A DNA stretch of 53,746 bases from Sphingosinicella sp. (GTDB taxonomy: Bacteria; Pseudomonadota; Alphaproteobacteria; Sphingomonadales; Sphingomonadaceae), in assembly GCA_013816585.1 (NCBI GenBank), contig JACDEE010000018.1, positions 1-53,746 of the forward strand. Direction: 5' to 3'. This document shows positions 17,859-27,996 of this stretch, one piece after another. Numbering within the stretch: the first letter of the stretch is position 1; each line of letters starts with the position of its first letter. Both the position numbers and the translations under genes were made by a program. The notes beneath the pieces were generated by a model, which did no database searches, had not been told where the DNA came from, and worked only from the letters and a program-made list of their open reading frames with translations.

Positions 17859-18494
17859 TCAGCTTTCGTAACGTGCCGTGGTCTTGGCCGCCACTTCATC
17901 GGCCGTCACGTCCGGCGCCAATTCGATCAACCTGAATGGGCTGGAATGGTCGGGGCGCTGAAAAACGCACAGGTCGGTGATGATCATATCCACCACATTC
18001 TTGCCGGTCAGCGGCAAGGTGCATTCGGGAATGAATTTGGGGTCGCCGTTCTTCGACACGTGCTCCATCACCACGATGATCTTCTTGACGCCGGCGACCA
18101 AGTCCATCGCGCCGCCCATTCCCTTGATCATCTTTCCCGGGATCATCCAGTTGGCGATATCGCCATCCTGCGCCACTTCCATGGCGCCGAGCACAGTAAG
18201 GTCGATATGGCCACCGCGGATCATCGCGAAACTGTCGGATGAGCTGAAATAGCTTGAGGAGGGCAATTCTGAGATGGTCTGCTTGCCCGCATTGATAAGG
18301 TCCGGATCCTCTTCCCCTTCATACGGGAACGGCCCGATGCCCAGCATTCCATTTTCGGACTGGAGCGTTACCTCCATGCCATCTGGAATGTTGTTGGCGA
18401 CCAAGGTCGGAATGCCGATGCCGAGGTTCACGTAATAGCCGTCCTGTAGCTCTTTCGCGGCGCGTGCCGCCATCTGGTTGCGGTCCCAGCCCAT
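17859..18494 (-). CDS. 3-oxoacid CoA-transferase subunit B
   Basis: The beta subunit of a succinyl-CoA:3-ketoacid CoA-transferase, 211 residues. YYVNLGIGIPTLVANNIPDG, then the catalytic Glu47 in LQSENGMLGIG, and GAMDLVAGVKKIIVVMEH are the family motifs. It transfers CoA from succinyl-CoA to acetoacetate or similar acids, in the cytoplasm, with the A subunit encoded at 19368-20075. An acid phosphatase gene lies between the two subunit genes. Confidence 0.94.
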   Translation of the reverse strand: MGWDRNQMAARAAKELQDGYYVNLGIGIPTLVANNIPDGMEVTLQSENGMLGIGPFPYEGEEDPDLINAGKQTISELPSSSYFSSSDSFAMIRGGHIDLTVLGAMEVAQDGDIANWMIPGKMIKGMGGAMDLVAGVKKIIVVMEHVSKNGDPKFIPECTLPLTGKNVVDMIITDLCVFQRPDHSSPFRLIELAPDVTADEVAAKTTARYES

Positions 18495-18495
18495 A

Positions 18496-19371
18496 TCAAT
18501 TCTCCTTTGCCGGATCGGACCATCTCTTGTCCGCTGGGAATATGTCGTCGAAACTTCCGCGGAGGCCCGGGCCGTAAACCGGGTTTGGAAGCATGAACCA
18601 ACCCGCACCCCATTTTTGCGCAAAGATGCCGCTGCCGCTCGCCCGCCGCCGGTCAGGGACGCTCAGCGTCTTGGCATTGAACAGGTCCGAAAAATCGCCA
18701 AGCTGGTCGCCCGCCATGGCAATCACGCAGAAACGGCTGGCGATGCGCGCGCGGCGCCCGTCCTTGGCCGATCCTGACCCCACATCGCCCTGCAGGTACA
18801 AGGTGTCGCGATGCCGCGCTGGACCGAGCCCCGTCTGATTGATCGCCATTTCGGTAAAGGCGGCGTTTTCAGCCTTGCGATTGCTGTTGAAGATAATCTT
18901 GACGCCCGCTTCGCGCATCGCGTTCAGCGCGGTCACCGCGCCAGGAACCGGGCCGACCGCATCGGCGCCGGTCCGTTCCCAATTGTCCCAGATGGCCTGG
19001 TCGTAGCTTCGGCCTTTGGTAGACTCGTCATATTCGTAGCCGAGATTGAGCAAAGCGGTTTCGTCGACGTCCAGCACGACCGCCAGCGGCTTCGTTCCGC
19101 AAGCCTCGAAACGCGGGCTGGCCAGCGTCGAACCTTCGGTCAGGATCATGCTTTCCAAAGGACGGCTTCGCGCCGCGTCCAACACATGGTCGCGCATCGC
19201 ATGATAAGCCTGGACACTTATCGCGGCAGCCTCGCCTGATCCATAGAGCCACTGCATCGTGGCAGGCGGCTGGACGGGCGCCGCGGCCGGGGGAGTGGAT
19301 ATGGTTGCCGAAGGGGTGGCGGCGCAGGACGAAAGCCCCAAGGCAATTGCCGCGGCGGCCAGGCGCTTCAT
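18496..19371 (-). CDS. HAD-family acid phosphatase lipoprotein (e(P4)-like)
   Basis: A protein of 291 residues with a lipoprotein signal (GLSSC, Cys16) and the HAD motif DVDETALL at 101-108; Asp101 and Asp103 would be the nucleophile and acid. The later [11 protein letters not shown] and [17 protein letters not shown] segments are the other HAD motifs, as in class B/C acid phosphatases and the nucleotidase e(P4). It probably removes phosphate from nucleotides in the periplasm. It overlaps scoA by four bases and ends two bases before scoB, an odd place between two subunits of one enzyme. Confidence 0.85.
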   Translation of the reverse strand: MKRLAAAAIALGLSSCAATPSATISTPPAAAPVQPPATMQWLYGSGEAAAISVQAYHAMRDHVLDAARSRPLESMILTEGSTLASPRFEACGTKPLAVVLDVDETALLNLGYEYDESTKGRSYDQAIWDNWERTGADAVGPVPGAVTALNAMREAGVKIIFNSNRKAENAAFTEMAINQTGLGPARHRDTLYLQGDVGSGSAKDGRRARIASRFCVIAMAGDQLGDFSDLFNAKTLSVPDRRRASGSGIFAQKWGAGWFMLPNPVYGPGLRGSFDDIFPADKRWSDPAKEN

Positions 19372-20075
19372 GCGCTTTCCCGCTGTCGGGTCAGTCGGAA
19401 TTCGATCTTCTTGTCATAGGGCGCGCCCAGGATCAGCCGCTTCACATAGATGCTCGGCAAATGGACGCAGTCGGGATCGAGGCTCCCGACGGGCACGATC
19501 TCCTCCACCTCGGCGACGCAAACCTTGCCTGCGGTGGCCATGGGCTGGTTGAAATTGCGCGCGGTCTTTCGGAAGATAAGATTTCCGGCCTCGTCTGCCT
19601 TCCAGCCCTTGATGATGCTGAGATCCGCCCGAATGCCGCGTTCGAGGATATAGGTTTCCCCGTCGAACTCCTTATGCTCTTTCCCTTCCGCGACCTGCGT
19701 CCCTACGCCTGTCTTGGTATAGAAGCCTGGGATGCCGGCTCCCCCTGCCCGGCAGCGTTCGGCGAGCGTTCCCTGGGGGCAGAATTCGACTTCAAGTTCA
19801 CCGGCCAGATACTGCCGCTCGAATTCCTTATTCTCCCCGACATAGGAAGAGATCATCTTGCGGATCTGGCGGGTGCGGAGCAGCTTGCCGAGCCCTTCAT
19901 TGTCGATCCCGGCATTGTTGGAAGCGACGGTCAAATCCTTGGCCCCGCTGGCCTGGATCGCATCGACCAGTCGCTCGGGAATGCCGCACAGGCCGAAACC
20001 GCCTGCGCAAATGGTCATTCCGTCGAACAGGAGACCGTCTAAAGCAGCCTCCGCATTGGGATAAATCTTTTGCAT
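19368..20075 (-). CDS. 3-oxoacid CoA-transferase subunit A
   Basis: The alpha subunit, 235 residues. [20 protein letters not shown] holds the glycine-rich CoA-binding turn; [19 protein letters not shown] and [21 protein letters not shown] are characteristic. The subunits together form an active CoA-transferase. First gene of the three-gene run scoA-phosphatase-scoB; its ATG (20073-20075) is divergent from the TPP-enzyme region. Confidence 0.94.
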   Translation of the reverse strand: MQKIYPNAEAALDGLLFDGMTICAGGFGLCGIPERLVDAIQASGAKDLTVASNNAGIDNEGLGKLLRTRQIRKMISSYVGENKEFERQYLAGELEVEFCPQGTLAERCRAGGAGIPGFYTKTGVGTQVAEGKEHKEFDGETYILERGIRADLSIIKGWKADEAGNLIFRKTARNFNQPMATAGKVCVAEVEEIVPVGSLDPDCVHLPSIYVKRLILGAPYDKKIEFRLTRQRESA

Positions 20076-20162
20076 CTACCGCTCCGTCTGGACGAACCCG
20101 CGATTAAGCGGAGCGGGGGGCTTGGGTCAAGAAAACCTGAATTGGTTTTCAACTTTACCAGA

Positions 20163-20462
20163 TCAGCTCTTCAATTTAGCGAAAACGCCCTGGAGCTGCA
20201 TGGCATTGGACATGTCGCCTTCCACCTTAAGCTTGCCCTGCATGAAGGCGGTCATACCGTCTATCTGCCCGGATGCCAGCGCCTCCCAATCGGCCCAGCT
20301 CACCTTGATCGTCGTGTCGGCTGCACCATCCTCTTCGCTAGCCTTGTTCGCCTGACCGTCAAGCATCACCACGCCTTCGTCGCCAAAGTCGATCTTGACC
20401 CGCTTGCCGGGAAGCCAGGCGCTCTTTTCGTTAAGGGCGGCGATCATTTCACTTTTCGTCAT
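20163..20462 (-). CDS. SCP2 sterol-binding domain protein
   Basis: A protein of 99 residues with the SCP2 fold (WLPGKRVKIDFGDEGVVMLDG, then DTTIKVSWADWEALASGQIDGMTAFMQGKLKVEGDMSNAMQL). The A-F-M-Q-G-K-L-K-(V/I)-x-G-D motif is the lipid-binding signature. Such small proteins bind fatty acyl-CoA or sterol-like lipids. It stands alone and converges on no obvious partner; the CoA-transferase genes nearby fit a fatty-acid or ketone theme (inference). Confidence 0.9.
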   Translation of the reverse strand: MTKSEMIAALNEKSAWLPGKRVKIDFGDEGVVMLDGQANKASEEDGAADTTIKVSWADWEALASGQIDGMTAFMQGKLKVEGDMSNAMQLQGVFAKLKS

Positions 20463-20558
20463 TTTCGGGCTCCTGCAGGACTTTTCGCATCCCTAGTTTA
20501 CGTGAACGTCAAGTCAAGCTTCCGCCTCTCGACGCCGCGAAAGCGCGACGTTAGACGC

Positions 20559-22226
20559 ATGTTCATGGCCAAGACACGCACCGGCGGACGAATTCTGATC
20601 GACAACCTCGTGGCGCAGGGCTGCGACCGCATCTTCTGCGTGCCCGGCGAAAGCTATCTGGCAGCGCTGGACGCTCTTCACGATACGCCTGCGATCGACC
20701 TGATAATCTGCCGGCAGGAAGGCGGCGTCGCCTATATGGCCGAGGCCGACGGAAAGATGACCGGGCGTCCCGGAATCGCCTTCGTCACGCGCGGTCCGGG
20801 CGCCACCAACGCCTCGATCGGGGTCCATGTCGCGATGCAGGATTCGACCCCGATGATCCTGTTCATCGGTGACGTCGCTCGTGCCGACCGGGACCGCGAA
20901 GGATTCCAGGAGGTGGATTTCAGCGCGATGTTCGGGCCCTTGTGCAAATGGGTCGCCCGCATCGACGAGGCGGCACGGATCCCGGAATATGTCGCCCGCG
21001 CTTATTCCACCGCCATTTCGGGACGCCCGGGACCGGTGGTGCTGGCGCTTCCCGAGGACATGCTTCGCGACGAAGTGGAGGCGGTCGACCGGCCCTTGGT
21101 CTGTTCCCCTCCCCAAGCTGCCGACGCGCTCGCCATGACCACCTTGATGGATTTGCTGAAGGACGCCTGCGCACCGGTCGCGATCGTCGGCGGCGCGGGT
21201 TGGGATGCAGGCGCCGCCCATTATTTCACCGAATTCGCCGAACGGATCGGGCTTCCGGTGGCCGCCGCCTTCCGCCGCCAGGATGCCGTGCCCAACAGCT
21301 CATCCGTCTATGCCGGCAATCTGGGTTATGGCCCCCATCCAAAGCTCGTGCAAAGGGTCAAGGAAGCCGATTTGCTTCTTGTGGTCGGCGCCCGCCTCGG
21401 CGAGGCGACGACCGATGGCTACACGTTGATCACGCCCGATCATCCGGGCCAGACTTTGGTCCATGTCCACCCAGACCCGGCCGAGCTTGGCCGCGTCTAT
21501 CGTACCGACCTCCCGATCTGCGCGGACCCGCACGAATTCTCCGAATTCGCCGCCGATTGGGAAGATGACGTGATCGATTTTTCCGCCGGAGCCGAAGCCC
21601 ATTTGGAATGGCTGGAATGGAGCAGTGCTCGCCCACGCGAAAATGTCGCGCTCGATCTGGGCCAGGTGGTGATGCACATGCGCGAAGCGCTTCCGGCTGA
21701 CAGCATCATCTGCAATGGCGCGGGCAATTTTTCAGGCTGGTGGCACCGATACTGGCATTATGCGGCGCTCCCGAGCCAGCTTGCGCCGACCAACGGGTCG
21801 ATGGGCTATGGCATGCCTGCCGCGGTGGCCGCGTCTTTGCGCTTTCCCGACCGCCAGGCGATCTGCGTCGCGGGCGACGGCGATTTCCTGATGAATGGGC
21901 AGGAGCTTGCCACCGCGATCCGCTACGGCTCCGATCTGTTGGTGCTGGTGGTCGACAATGGAAGCTACGGCACCATCCGGATGCATCAGGAGCGCGATTA
22001 CCCGGCCCGTATTTCCGGCACCGGCCTCACCAATCCCGATTTTGCTGCCTTGGCCCGGGCTTATGGTGCCTGGGCAGAGACGGTCGAACGGACGGAGGAT
22101 TTCGCCGCGGCTCTAGGGCGAGCCCAATCCGAAAAAGGGGTGAGATTGCTCCACCTAAAGACCGATGTGGAATATATCACAGCGGCGACGACCATTTCCA
22201 AACTCAGGGAAAATAAGAAGGGCTGA
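20559..22226 (+). CDS. Thiamine-diphosphate-binding enzyme, acetolactate-synthase-like
   Basis: A protein of 555 residues of the benzoylformate decarboxylase / acetolactate synthase large-subunit group. The catalytic Glu54 sits in ICRQEGGVAYMAEADGK, the thiamine-phosphate motif is GDGDFLMNGQELATAIRYG, and FVTRGPGATNASIGVHVAMQ and GFQEVDFSAMFGPLCKWVAR are present. It carries the PYR, middle and PP domains in order. No small regulatory subunit gene is adjacent, so catabolic or other 2-ketoacid chemistry is as likely as acetolactate synthesis. The start at 20559 fits family length. Confidence 0.85.
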   Translation: MFMAKTRTGGRILIDNLVAQGCDRIFCVPGESYLAALDALHDTPAIDLIICRQEGGVAYMAEADGKMTGRPGIAFVTRGPGATNASIGVHVAMQDSTPMILFIGDVARADRDREGFQEVDFSAMFGPLCKWVARIDEAARIPEYVARAYSTAISGRPGPVVLALPEDMLRDEVEAVDRPLVCSPPQAADALAMTTLMDLLKDACAPVAIVGGAGWDAGAAHYFTEFAERIGLPVAAAFRRQDAVPNSSSVYAGNLGYGPHPKLVQRVKEADLLLVVGARLGEATTDGYTLITPDHPGQTLVHVHPDPAELGRVYRTDLPICADPHEFSEFAADWEDDVIDFSAGAEAHLEWLEWSSARPRENVALDLGQVVMHMREALPADSIICNGAGNFSGWWHRYWHYAALPSQLAPTNGSMGYGMPAAVAASLRFPDRQAICVAGDGDFLMNGQELATAIRYGSDLLVLVVDNGSYGTIRMHQERDYPARISGTGLTNPDFAALARAYGAWAETVERTEDFAAALGRAQSEKGVRLLHLKTDVEYITAATTISKLRENKKG

Positions 22227-22228
22227 TC

Positions 22229-24229
22229 TCAGGCCGCGTCCCGCGCGTTCAAACGCTTGGAAGCCGCGCCCCTCCGCGCCGTGGCCCGAAGCTCGAGGAA
22301 ATCCAGCGCGGCTTCGGGCGACAAAGGCTCGGACAGGAAATTGCCCTGCCCTTCCGGGCAATTCATCAATTGCAGCACCCGGAGATGCGCTTCGGATTCG
22401 ATATGTTCGGCGACGCAGGGGGTCCGGATCGAACGGCACAGATCGACGATTCCTCGCAGGAGCCTGTGGCTGCTCGTGCAGGTTGAAGCTGTCTGCAGCA
22501 ACGATCCGTCGAGCTTGATCGAGTCGAACTGCATTTCCCGCAGGTAGGAAATCGACGCATGGCCGGCGCCGAAATCGTCCAGCGCGATCCTGATCCCGCT
22601 CTCCCGCAAGGCCTGAAGGTTCTCGCGGGCTGTCTCGAAATCCCCGAGGAAAGCCGTCTCGGTTATCTCCATCTGCAGCCGGTTGGGGTCGAACCCTTCG
22701 CCGCGGATGATCGAAAGCAGCCGGGCGGAGGACCCCCGCGAACAAAGCTGGCGCGCGCTGAGATTGAATGAAAGGCTTATCGGCGAGGGCCAGCGCCCCG
22801 CTTGCCTCAGCGCCTTCGCAAGCAAAGCGTTGGTGAGGTCGTCAACGATATTTATCTGCTCGGCCGCTCGAATGAATTCGTCCGGCGATACGGTCCCAAG
22901 AATAGGGTGGTGCCAACGCGCGAGAGCTTCGAACGCGATCACGTCCAGCGTGTCCAGACGGAAGATGGGCTGAAAGACCATTTCGAGCTGCTGTTCGATT
23001 TCCGGATCTCGCAGCATTTGCTCGAGGCGCGATCTGCGCCGCATCTCCTCCTGCATGGCCGGATCGAAAACGGCCCAGCAGCCGGGGCCCTTCTGCTTCG
23101 CGACGTAAAGCGCTGAATCGCCCTCCGCGATCTGCGCCAGAGGCTCGCGCTCGGCCGACTTCGAAATGGAAATGCCGCACGAGCCGGAGATGCGCAGATC
23201 GCGCTTCTCGATTCGTATCGACTCGCCAAGAGCCCCGCAAATCCGCTGGCCCAGGCTTTCGGCTTCCTCTTGGGTACCGACCGAATATTGCAGCAATGCG
23301 AATTCATCGCCGCCCATTCGAGCGACGACCCCGTCGGGTCCCGCTATTTCCTGCAACCGCCGGCCGACCTGTTTCAGAACCAGATCCCCGGCTCCGTGAC
23401 CGAAAGTGTCGTTGATCGGCTTGAACCCGTCCAGATCGACCATCGCCACAGCTATGAACTCTGACGGCGGGAGCCTGTGCGCCTCCGCGAGTTCGCGCAG
23501 GAAGGCCCGGCGGTTGGGCATTTCGGTCAGGTGGTCGGTGTCCGCCACCTTCCTGGCTTCGGCTTCCGCAACCCGCGCCCTCCCTCGTTCGCGAATCTGT
23601 TCCGACCTCGATTCGACCAAACGCCTGAAGCTTTGATGATGGGCGTTCAGCATCCTGAGCGTCAGGTACGCGATCAACAATGTACTGGCGCCCAGGATCA
23701 CGAACGTGGCGCTGCCCGAAACGAGCAGGCGGATGCCAATCGGCACTCCCATCAGGATCAGCGGGAGCCGCGCCGCGCTGGGAAAGGAGCTCAGGCTGTA
23801 ACCGCAGCCGATCCAGGCAAGCGTCGCGAAGAAGACCACCAGGTGCTGCTGCCTGGAATCGACATGGTCGAACAGAAACAAGGCAAAGGCGCAAAAGGAC
23901 AGGCTGATGACCGCAGCGAGGCACAACGTGGTTCTGAGCTCCACATAGATGAGGGCATCAGATAATTTTCGATTGCGATGCCGGTACCAATAAACGAGCC
24001 TGATCAGCATCAGCCCGAATATCACCGTCGCGAAGTCGAAGGGGGGTAACAGATTCCCCGTCATGGTCATGCTGAGGCCGAGGTAATTGACGCAGATGAG
24101 CAGGTAGAGAAGCGGAATCTGCCGCTGCAGGGACGCGTAGCGCTCCCTCAGGAGTGCCCGTCCTCCCGGGCTGTTTCGGTCGCCGATGCCGAAAATATTC
24201 GCCAGCTGTATGGGTTTGAAGCGGATCAT
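22229..24229 (-). CDS. Membrane-bound GGDEF-EAL protein
   Basis: A bifunctional c-di-GMP protein of 666 residues. About six membrane segments (residues ~30-185) make a sensor part, then a coiled linker leads to GGDEF (motif intact: ARMGGDEFALLQ) and EAL (ALARWHHP after FE, so EAL intact; EITETAFLGD; DDFGAGHASISYL). No RxxD inhibitory site precedes GGDEF. The EAL loop is slightly unusual (VAEHIES instead of VAEGVE), so phosphodiesterase activity is uncertain. An upstream extension to 24415 is possible but unlikely. Confidence 0.88.
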   Translation of the reverse strand: MIRFKPIQLANIFGIGDRNSPGGRALLRERYASLQRQIPLLYLLICVNYLGLSMTMTGNLLPPFDFATVIFGLMLIRLVYWYRHRNRKLSDALIYVELRTTLCLAAVISLSFCAFALFLFDHVDSRQQHLVVFFATLAWIGCGYSLSSFPSAARLPLILMGVPIGIRLLVSGSATFVILGASTLLIAYLTLRMLNAHHQSFRRLVESRSEQIRERGRARVAEAEARKVADTDHLTEMPNRRAFLRELAEAHRLPPSEFIAVAMVDLDGFKPINDTFGHGAGDLVLKQVGRRLQEIAGPDGVVARMGGDEFALLQYSVGTQEEAESLGQRICGALGESIRIEKRDLRISGSCGISISKSAEREPLAQIAEGDSALYVAKQKGPGCWAVFDPAMQEEMRRRSRLEQMLRDPEIEQQLEMVFQPIFRLDTLDVIAFEALARWHHPILGTVSPDEFIRAAEQINIVDDLTNALLAKALRQAGRWPSPISLSFNLSARQLCSRGSSARLLSIIRGEGFDPNRLQMEITETAFLGDFETARENLQALRESGIRIALDDFGAGHASISYLREMQFDSIKLDGSLLQTASTCTSSHRLLRGIVDLCRSIRTPCVAEHIESEAHLRVLQLMNCPEGQGNFLSEPLSPEAALDFLELRATARRGAASKRLNARDAA

Positions 24230-24549
24230 GGTGATGCGGATACCACCAGGGTCTGAATTAATTTTTAATTTGCCATAATCGACGCCAACCCCGGTCGCAA
24301 AAGGCCGGCGTGCGGCATGGATCGCGCAGTCCTGAAGCAATGCGCGTCTCAGGCGTTCGATTCGAAGCAGATCATCGTCACGAGCGCTTTGCAGCAAATG
24401 CTCGGGCACGAACACGCATCACGCCCAGCAGTCTCCGTTCGGCTATGCCCCGGACGGCAACCTCATGCTCGACCATCTCCGCGCCGCGCGACAAAATCAG
24501 CCATGAACAAGGAAGCCGTTTCAATGCGAGACGCGTTCCCTTTTTCGGA

Positions 24550-25320
24550 TCAAATCAATCCGGCGAGGGGGCTGGATGGATCGGCATACATTCGTTTGCC
24601 CATCCGCCCTGCGAGATAGGCAAGGCGGCCCGATTCGACCCCGGCCTTCATCGCCCGGGCCATCATGATCGGATCCCGCGCTTCGGCGATGGCCGTGTTC
24701 ATCAACACTCCGTCGCAGCCCAGTTCCATTGCCACGGCGGCGTCGGAAGCGGTGCCGACCCCTGCATCCACCAAAACCGGCACCTTGGCATTTTCGACGA
24801 TCAGCCGGATCATCACCCTGTTCTGCAGACCAAGACCCGATCCGATCGGCGCGCCCAGCGGCATGATCGCGACCGCGCCCGCATCTTCCAGTTTCTTGGC
24901 GGCGATAGGGTCGTCGGCGCAATAGACCATCGGCTCGAAGCCTTCCTTGGCCAATATCTCGGTGGCCCGCAAAGTCTCGATCATGTCGGGATATAAGGTC
25001 TTGGCCTCCCCCAGAACTTCCAGCTTCACCAACGTCCAGCCGCCCGCCTCACGTGCCAGCCGCAAGGTTCGGATCGCGTCTTCGGCGGTGAAGCAGCCCG
25101 CCGTGTTGGGAAGATAGGTGATCTTCCTGGGGTCGATGAAATCGCTGAGCATCGGCTGTTTGGGATCGGCGATATTCACCCGCCGGACGGCAACGGTCAC
25201 GATCTCCGCGCCGGCGGCTTCGACCGCGGCGGCATTTTGTTCGAAACTCTTATATTTGCCGGTGCCGACGATAAGCCGCGAGGTGAAGCTACGCCCGGCA
25301 ACGGTCCAGGTGTCGATCAT
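24550..25320 (-). CDS. thiG: Thiazole synthase
   Basis: Builds the thiazole part of thiamine from deoxyxylulose phosphate, dehydroglycine and ThiS-thiocarboxylate. The 256 residues include the Schiff-base Lys99 ([19 protein letters not shown]), [20 protein letters not shown] and [19 protein letters not shown]. thiS lies three bases upstream on the same strand, so the two are co-translated. No TPP riboswitch is possible in the 51-base gap before aroQ. Confidence 0.97.
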   Translation of the reverse strand: MIDTWTVAGRSFTSRLIVGTGKYKSFEQNAAAVEAAGAEIVTVAVRRVNIADPKQPMLSDFIDPRKITYLPNTAGCFTAEDAIRTLRLAREAGGWTLVKLEVLGEAKTLYPDMIETLRATEILAKEGFEPMVYCADDPIAAKKLEDAGAVAIMPLGAPIGSGLGLQNRVMIRLIVENAKVPVLVDAGVGTASDAAVAMELGCDGVLMNTAIAEARDPIMMARAMKAGVESGRLAYLAGRMGKRMYADPSSPLAGLI

Positions 25321-25323
25321 GGT

Positions 25324-25542
25324 TCAGCCTCCGCCTACGAACGTGACGATTTCGAAATCGTCGCCATCCTCGACCAGCACCTCGTTTAGAGTCGAGCGGG
25401 GAACTACTTCCAGATTACGCTCGACCGCTACGCGCGTGGGCTCAAGGCCCAGCTCCAGCGCCAGTTCGGCGATGGTCATTCCCGCTCTCACCCGGCGATG
25501 TTCGCCATTCACACTGATCGAAGCCGTACCGTCGTCATGCAT
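25324..25542 (-). CDS. thiS: Sulfur carrier protein ThiS
   Basis: A 72-residue ubiquitin-like protein ending in FVGGG, whose C-terminal Gly carries the thiocarboxylate used by ThiG. MTIAELALELGLEPTRVAVERN and DGDDFEIVTFVGGG are the family motifs. The start MHDDGTAS at 25542 gives the usual length; an upstream in-frame Met would overlap the aroQ promoter region. Confidence 0.93.
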   Translation of the reverse strand: MHDDGTASISVNGEHRRVRAGMTIAELALELGLEPTRVAVERNLEVVPRSTLNEVLVEDGDDFEIVTFVGGG

Positions 25543-25593
25543 GTCAGCTCTTGCCTTTGCGCATTGTCCCAAGCCGCCATATAGGAAGCTTCC

Positions 25594-26034
25594 ATGGCGA
25601 CGCTACCGACGATCTTCGTTTTGAACGGCCCCAATCTCAATCTGCTCGGGACGCGCGAGCCGGAGGTTTATGGTTCCGACACTCTGGACGACATTGCGGG
25701 CCAGCTGGAAGATCGCGGCCGCGAACTCGGCGTCGCGATCGACATGCGCCAATCCAACCATGAAGGGCATCTGATCGACTGGCTGCACGAGGCGCAGGCA
25801 AAAGGTGCGAAAGCCGTGATCCTGAATGCCGGCGCGCTCACCCACACATCGATCGCGCTGCACGATGCGGTAAAGGCCATTTCGGTCCCGGTATTCGAAG
25901 TGCACCTGTCCAATCCCTGCGCCCGCGAATCCTTTCGCCATCATAGTTTCGTGTCGCCGGTCGCCAGGGGAACAATCACCGGGCTGGGCGCGCTGGGCTA
26001 TCAGCTTGCTCTGGACGCGGCAGCCCGTCTCTGA
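25594..26034 (+). CDS. aroQ: Type II 3-dehydroquinate dehydratase
   Basis: Dehydrates 3-dehydroquinate in the shikimate pathway. The 146 residues begin with IFVLNGPNLNLLGTREPEVYG, which contains the catalytic Tyr26 and Arg21 region; later HTSIALHDAVKAI and EVHLSNPCARESFRHHS hold the active-site His and loop. Length and motifs match dodecameric AroQ. It is followed by accB and accC in the same direction, the usual alphaproteobacterial order. Confidence 0.97.
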   Translation: MATLPTIFVLNGPNLNLLGTREPEVYGSDTLDDIAGQLEDRGRELGVAIDMRQSNHEGHLIDWLHEAQAKGAKAVILNAGALTHTSIALHDAVKAISVPVFEVHLSNPCARESFRHHSFVSPVARGTITGLGALGYQLALDAAARL

Positions 26035-26105
26035 CAGGGAACCGCCGAGCTTCCTTGAAAACAATTGGTTTCGAGTAAGCCCAAACGGGGAAAAAAGAGG
26101 TTTCA

Positions 26106-26594
26106 ATGGTCGACAAGGCAGCGCCAACTGACAAGGCAGCGTCCGGAGCCATGCGGGTCGACACCGACATGGTGCGCCAGCTTACCGAATTGCTCAACAA
26201 GGGCGATCTTACCGAAATAGAGGTTCAGGACGGCGACCGCCGGATCATGGTCAAGCGGCATTTGGCCGCGGCGATCGCTCCCGCGGCTGTCGCTTCCGCG
26301 GCTCCGGCCGCGGCGGCCGGCGCGCCCGCCGATACTCCAGCGGTCAGCGCTGCGGACCATCCGGGCGCGGTGAAATCGCCGATGGTGGGCACTGTCTATC
26401 TCTCGGGCGAACCAGGCGCTGCGGCGTTCGTCGCGGCAGGAACCAAGGTCAACGCCGGCGACACATTGGTGATCATCGAGGCGATGAAGGTGATGAATCC
26501 TATCACCGCGCCGAAGAGCGGCGTCGTCCGCCAGATACTGGTCGAAAACGCGCAGCCCGTGGAATTCGACCAGCCGCTCGCGATCATCGAGTAG
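26106..26594 (+). CDS. accB: Acetyl-CoA carboxylase biotin carboxyl carrier protein
   Basis: Carries biotin for acetyl-CoA carboxylase, first step of fatty-acid synthesis. The 162 residues end with the biotinyl domain; Lys128 lies in EAMKVMNPI. An Ala/Pro-rich linker (about residues 57-80) joins it to the N-terminal part, as in E. coli BCCP. accC follows after 7 bases. Confidence 0.97.
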   Translation: MVDKAAPTDKAASGAMRVDTDMVRQLTELLNKGDLTEIEVQDGDRRIMVKRHLAAAIAPAAVASAAPAAAAGAPADTPAVSAADHPGAVKSPMVGTVYLSGEPGAAAFVAAGTKVNAGDTLVIIEAMKVMNPITAPKSGVVRQILVENAQPVEFDQPLAIIE

Positions 26595-26601
26595 GCGCGG
26601 C

Positions 26602-27951
26602 ATGTCGATCAAGAAGGTCCTGATCGCCAATCGCGGCGAGATCGCGCTTCGCATCCATCGCGCCTGTCACGAAATGGGGATCAAGACGGTCGCGGTCCAT
26701 TCGACGGCCGACGCCGACGCGATGCACGTTCGCCTTGCCGACGAGGCGATCTGCATTGGTCCGCCTCCCGCAGGCGAATCCTATCTGAATGTGCCCAACA
26801 TCATTTCGGCGGCCGAAATCGCCCATGCCGACGCGATCCATCCAGGCTACGGCTTCCTTTCGGAAAATGCGCAATTCGCCGAGATCGTCGAACTGCACAA
26901 CATCATCTGGATCGGCCCCAAGCCCGAACATATCCGCACCATGGGCGACAAGATCGAGGCGAAGCGCACCGCCGCGAAGCTTGGACTGCCCCTGGTACCG
27001 GGCTCCGATGGCCCGGTTGAGGATGTCGCGGAAGCCAAGGCCATTGCGGCGGAAGCAGGCTATCCCGTGATCATCAAGGCGGCGTCGGGCGGCGGTGGGC
27101 GCGGCATGAAGGTGGTCCAGTCCGAAGACCAGCTGGAAGCGCTGATGATGCAGGCGGGATCGGAGGCCAAAGCCGCGTTCGGCGACGCCACCGTCTATAT
27201 CGAAAAATATCTGGGCGATCCGCGCCACATCGAATTCCAGGTGTTCGGCGACGGCAAGGGACATGCCGTACATCTGGGTGAGCGCGACTGCTCGCTTCAG
27301 CGGCGGCACCAAAAGGTGCTTGAAGAAGCGCCCTCCCCCGTAATTTCTCCGGAAGAACGCGACCGTATGGGCGGCATCGTTGCCAAGGCGATGGCCGACA
27401 TGAGCTATCGCGGCGCGGGCACGATCGAATTTCTGTACGAAAATGGCGAATTCTATTTCATCGAAATGAATACGCGCCTGCAGGTCGAACATCCGGTGAC
27501 CGAGATGATCACGGGAATGGATCTGGTGCGCGAGCAGATCCGGATTGCGGAAGGCCAGCCACTTTCCTGCACCCAGGACCAGATTAAGTTTCACGGCCAC
27601 GCGATCGAATGCCGGATCAATGCGGAAGATCCCCGGACCTTCGCTCCATCCCCGGGCACGGTGAAGGGCTTCCACGCCCCGGGCGGGATGCATGTGCGCG
27701 TCGATAGCGGGCTCTATGTTGGCTACAAGGTCCCGCCTTATTATGATTCGATGATCGCCAAGCTGATCGTCTATGGATCGACCCGCGAACGCTGCATCCT
27801 CCGACTCAAGCGCGCACTGGAGGAATTCGTGATCGACGGGATGAAGACCACCATTCCCTTACACCGCGCTCTTATCGAGGATCCGGAATTCCGCGCCGGC
27901 GAATATACGATCAAATGGCTGGAAGATTGGCTCGCGCGCGAAGAAGAATGA
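26602..27951 (+). CDS. accC: Acetyl-CoA carboxylase biotin carboxylase subunit
   Basis: ATP-dependent carboxylation of biotin on AccB. The 449 residues show the ATP-grasp enzyme in full: [20 protein letters not shown] at the start, [13 protein letters not shown] for nucleotide, [21 protein letters not shown] with the catalytic Glu, and [16 protein letters not shown] near the end. Normal length. Last gene of aroQ-accB-accC. Confidence 0.98.
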   Translation: MSIKKVLIANRGEIALRIHRACHEMGIKTVAVHSTADADAMHVRLADEAICIGPPPAGESYLNVPNIISAAEIAHADAIHPGYGFLSENAQFAEIVELHNIIWIGPKPEHIRTMGDKIEAKRTAAKLGLPLVPGSDGPVEDVAEAKAIAAEAGYPVIIKAASGGGGRGMKVVQSEDQLEALMMQAGSEAKAAFGDATVYIEKYLGDPRHIEFQVFGDGKGHAVHLGERDCSLQRRHQKVLEEAPSPVISPEERDRMGGIVAKAMADMSYRGAGTIEFLYENGEFYFIEMNTRLQVEHPVTEMITGMDLVREQIRIAEGQPLSCTQDQIKFHGHAIECRINAEDPRTFAPSPGTVKGFHAPGGMHVRVDSGLYVGYKVPPYYDSMIAKLIVYGSTRERCILRLKRALEEFVIDGMKTTIPLHRALIEDPEFRAGEYTIKWLEDWLAREEE

Positions 27952-27996
27952 AGCATCGGCAGCGCCCTATTCGATCCTGAAGCGTTTGAACCCCCA

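Noticed and set aside
24404..24503. Possible gene end on the plus strand (HAQQSPFGYAPDGNLML...)
   Set aside because: No start, no upstream continuation and no recognised family; likely chance.
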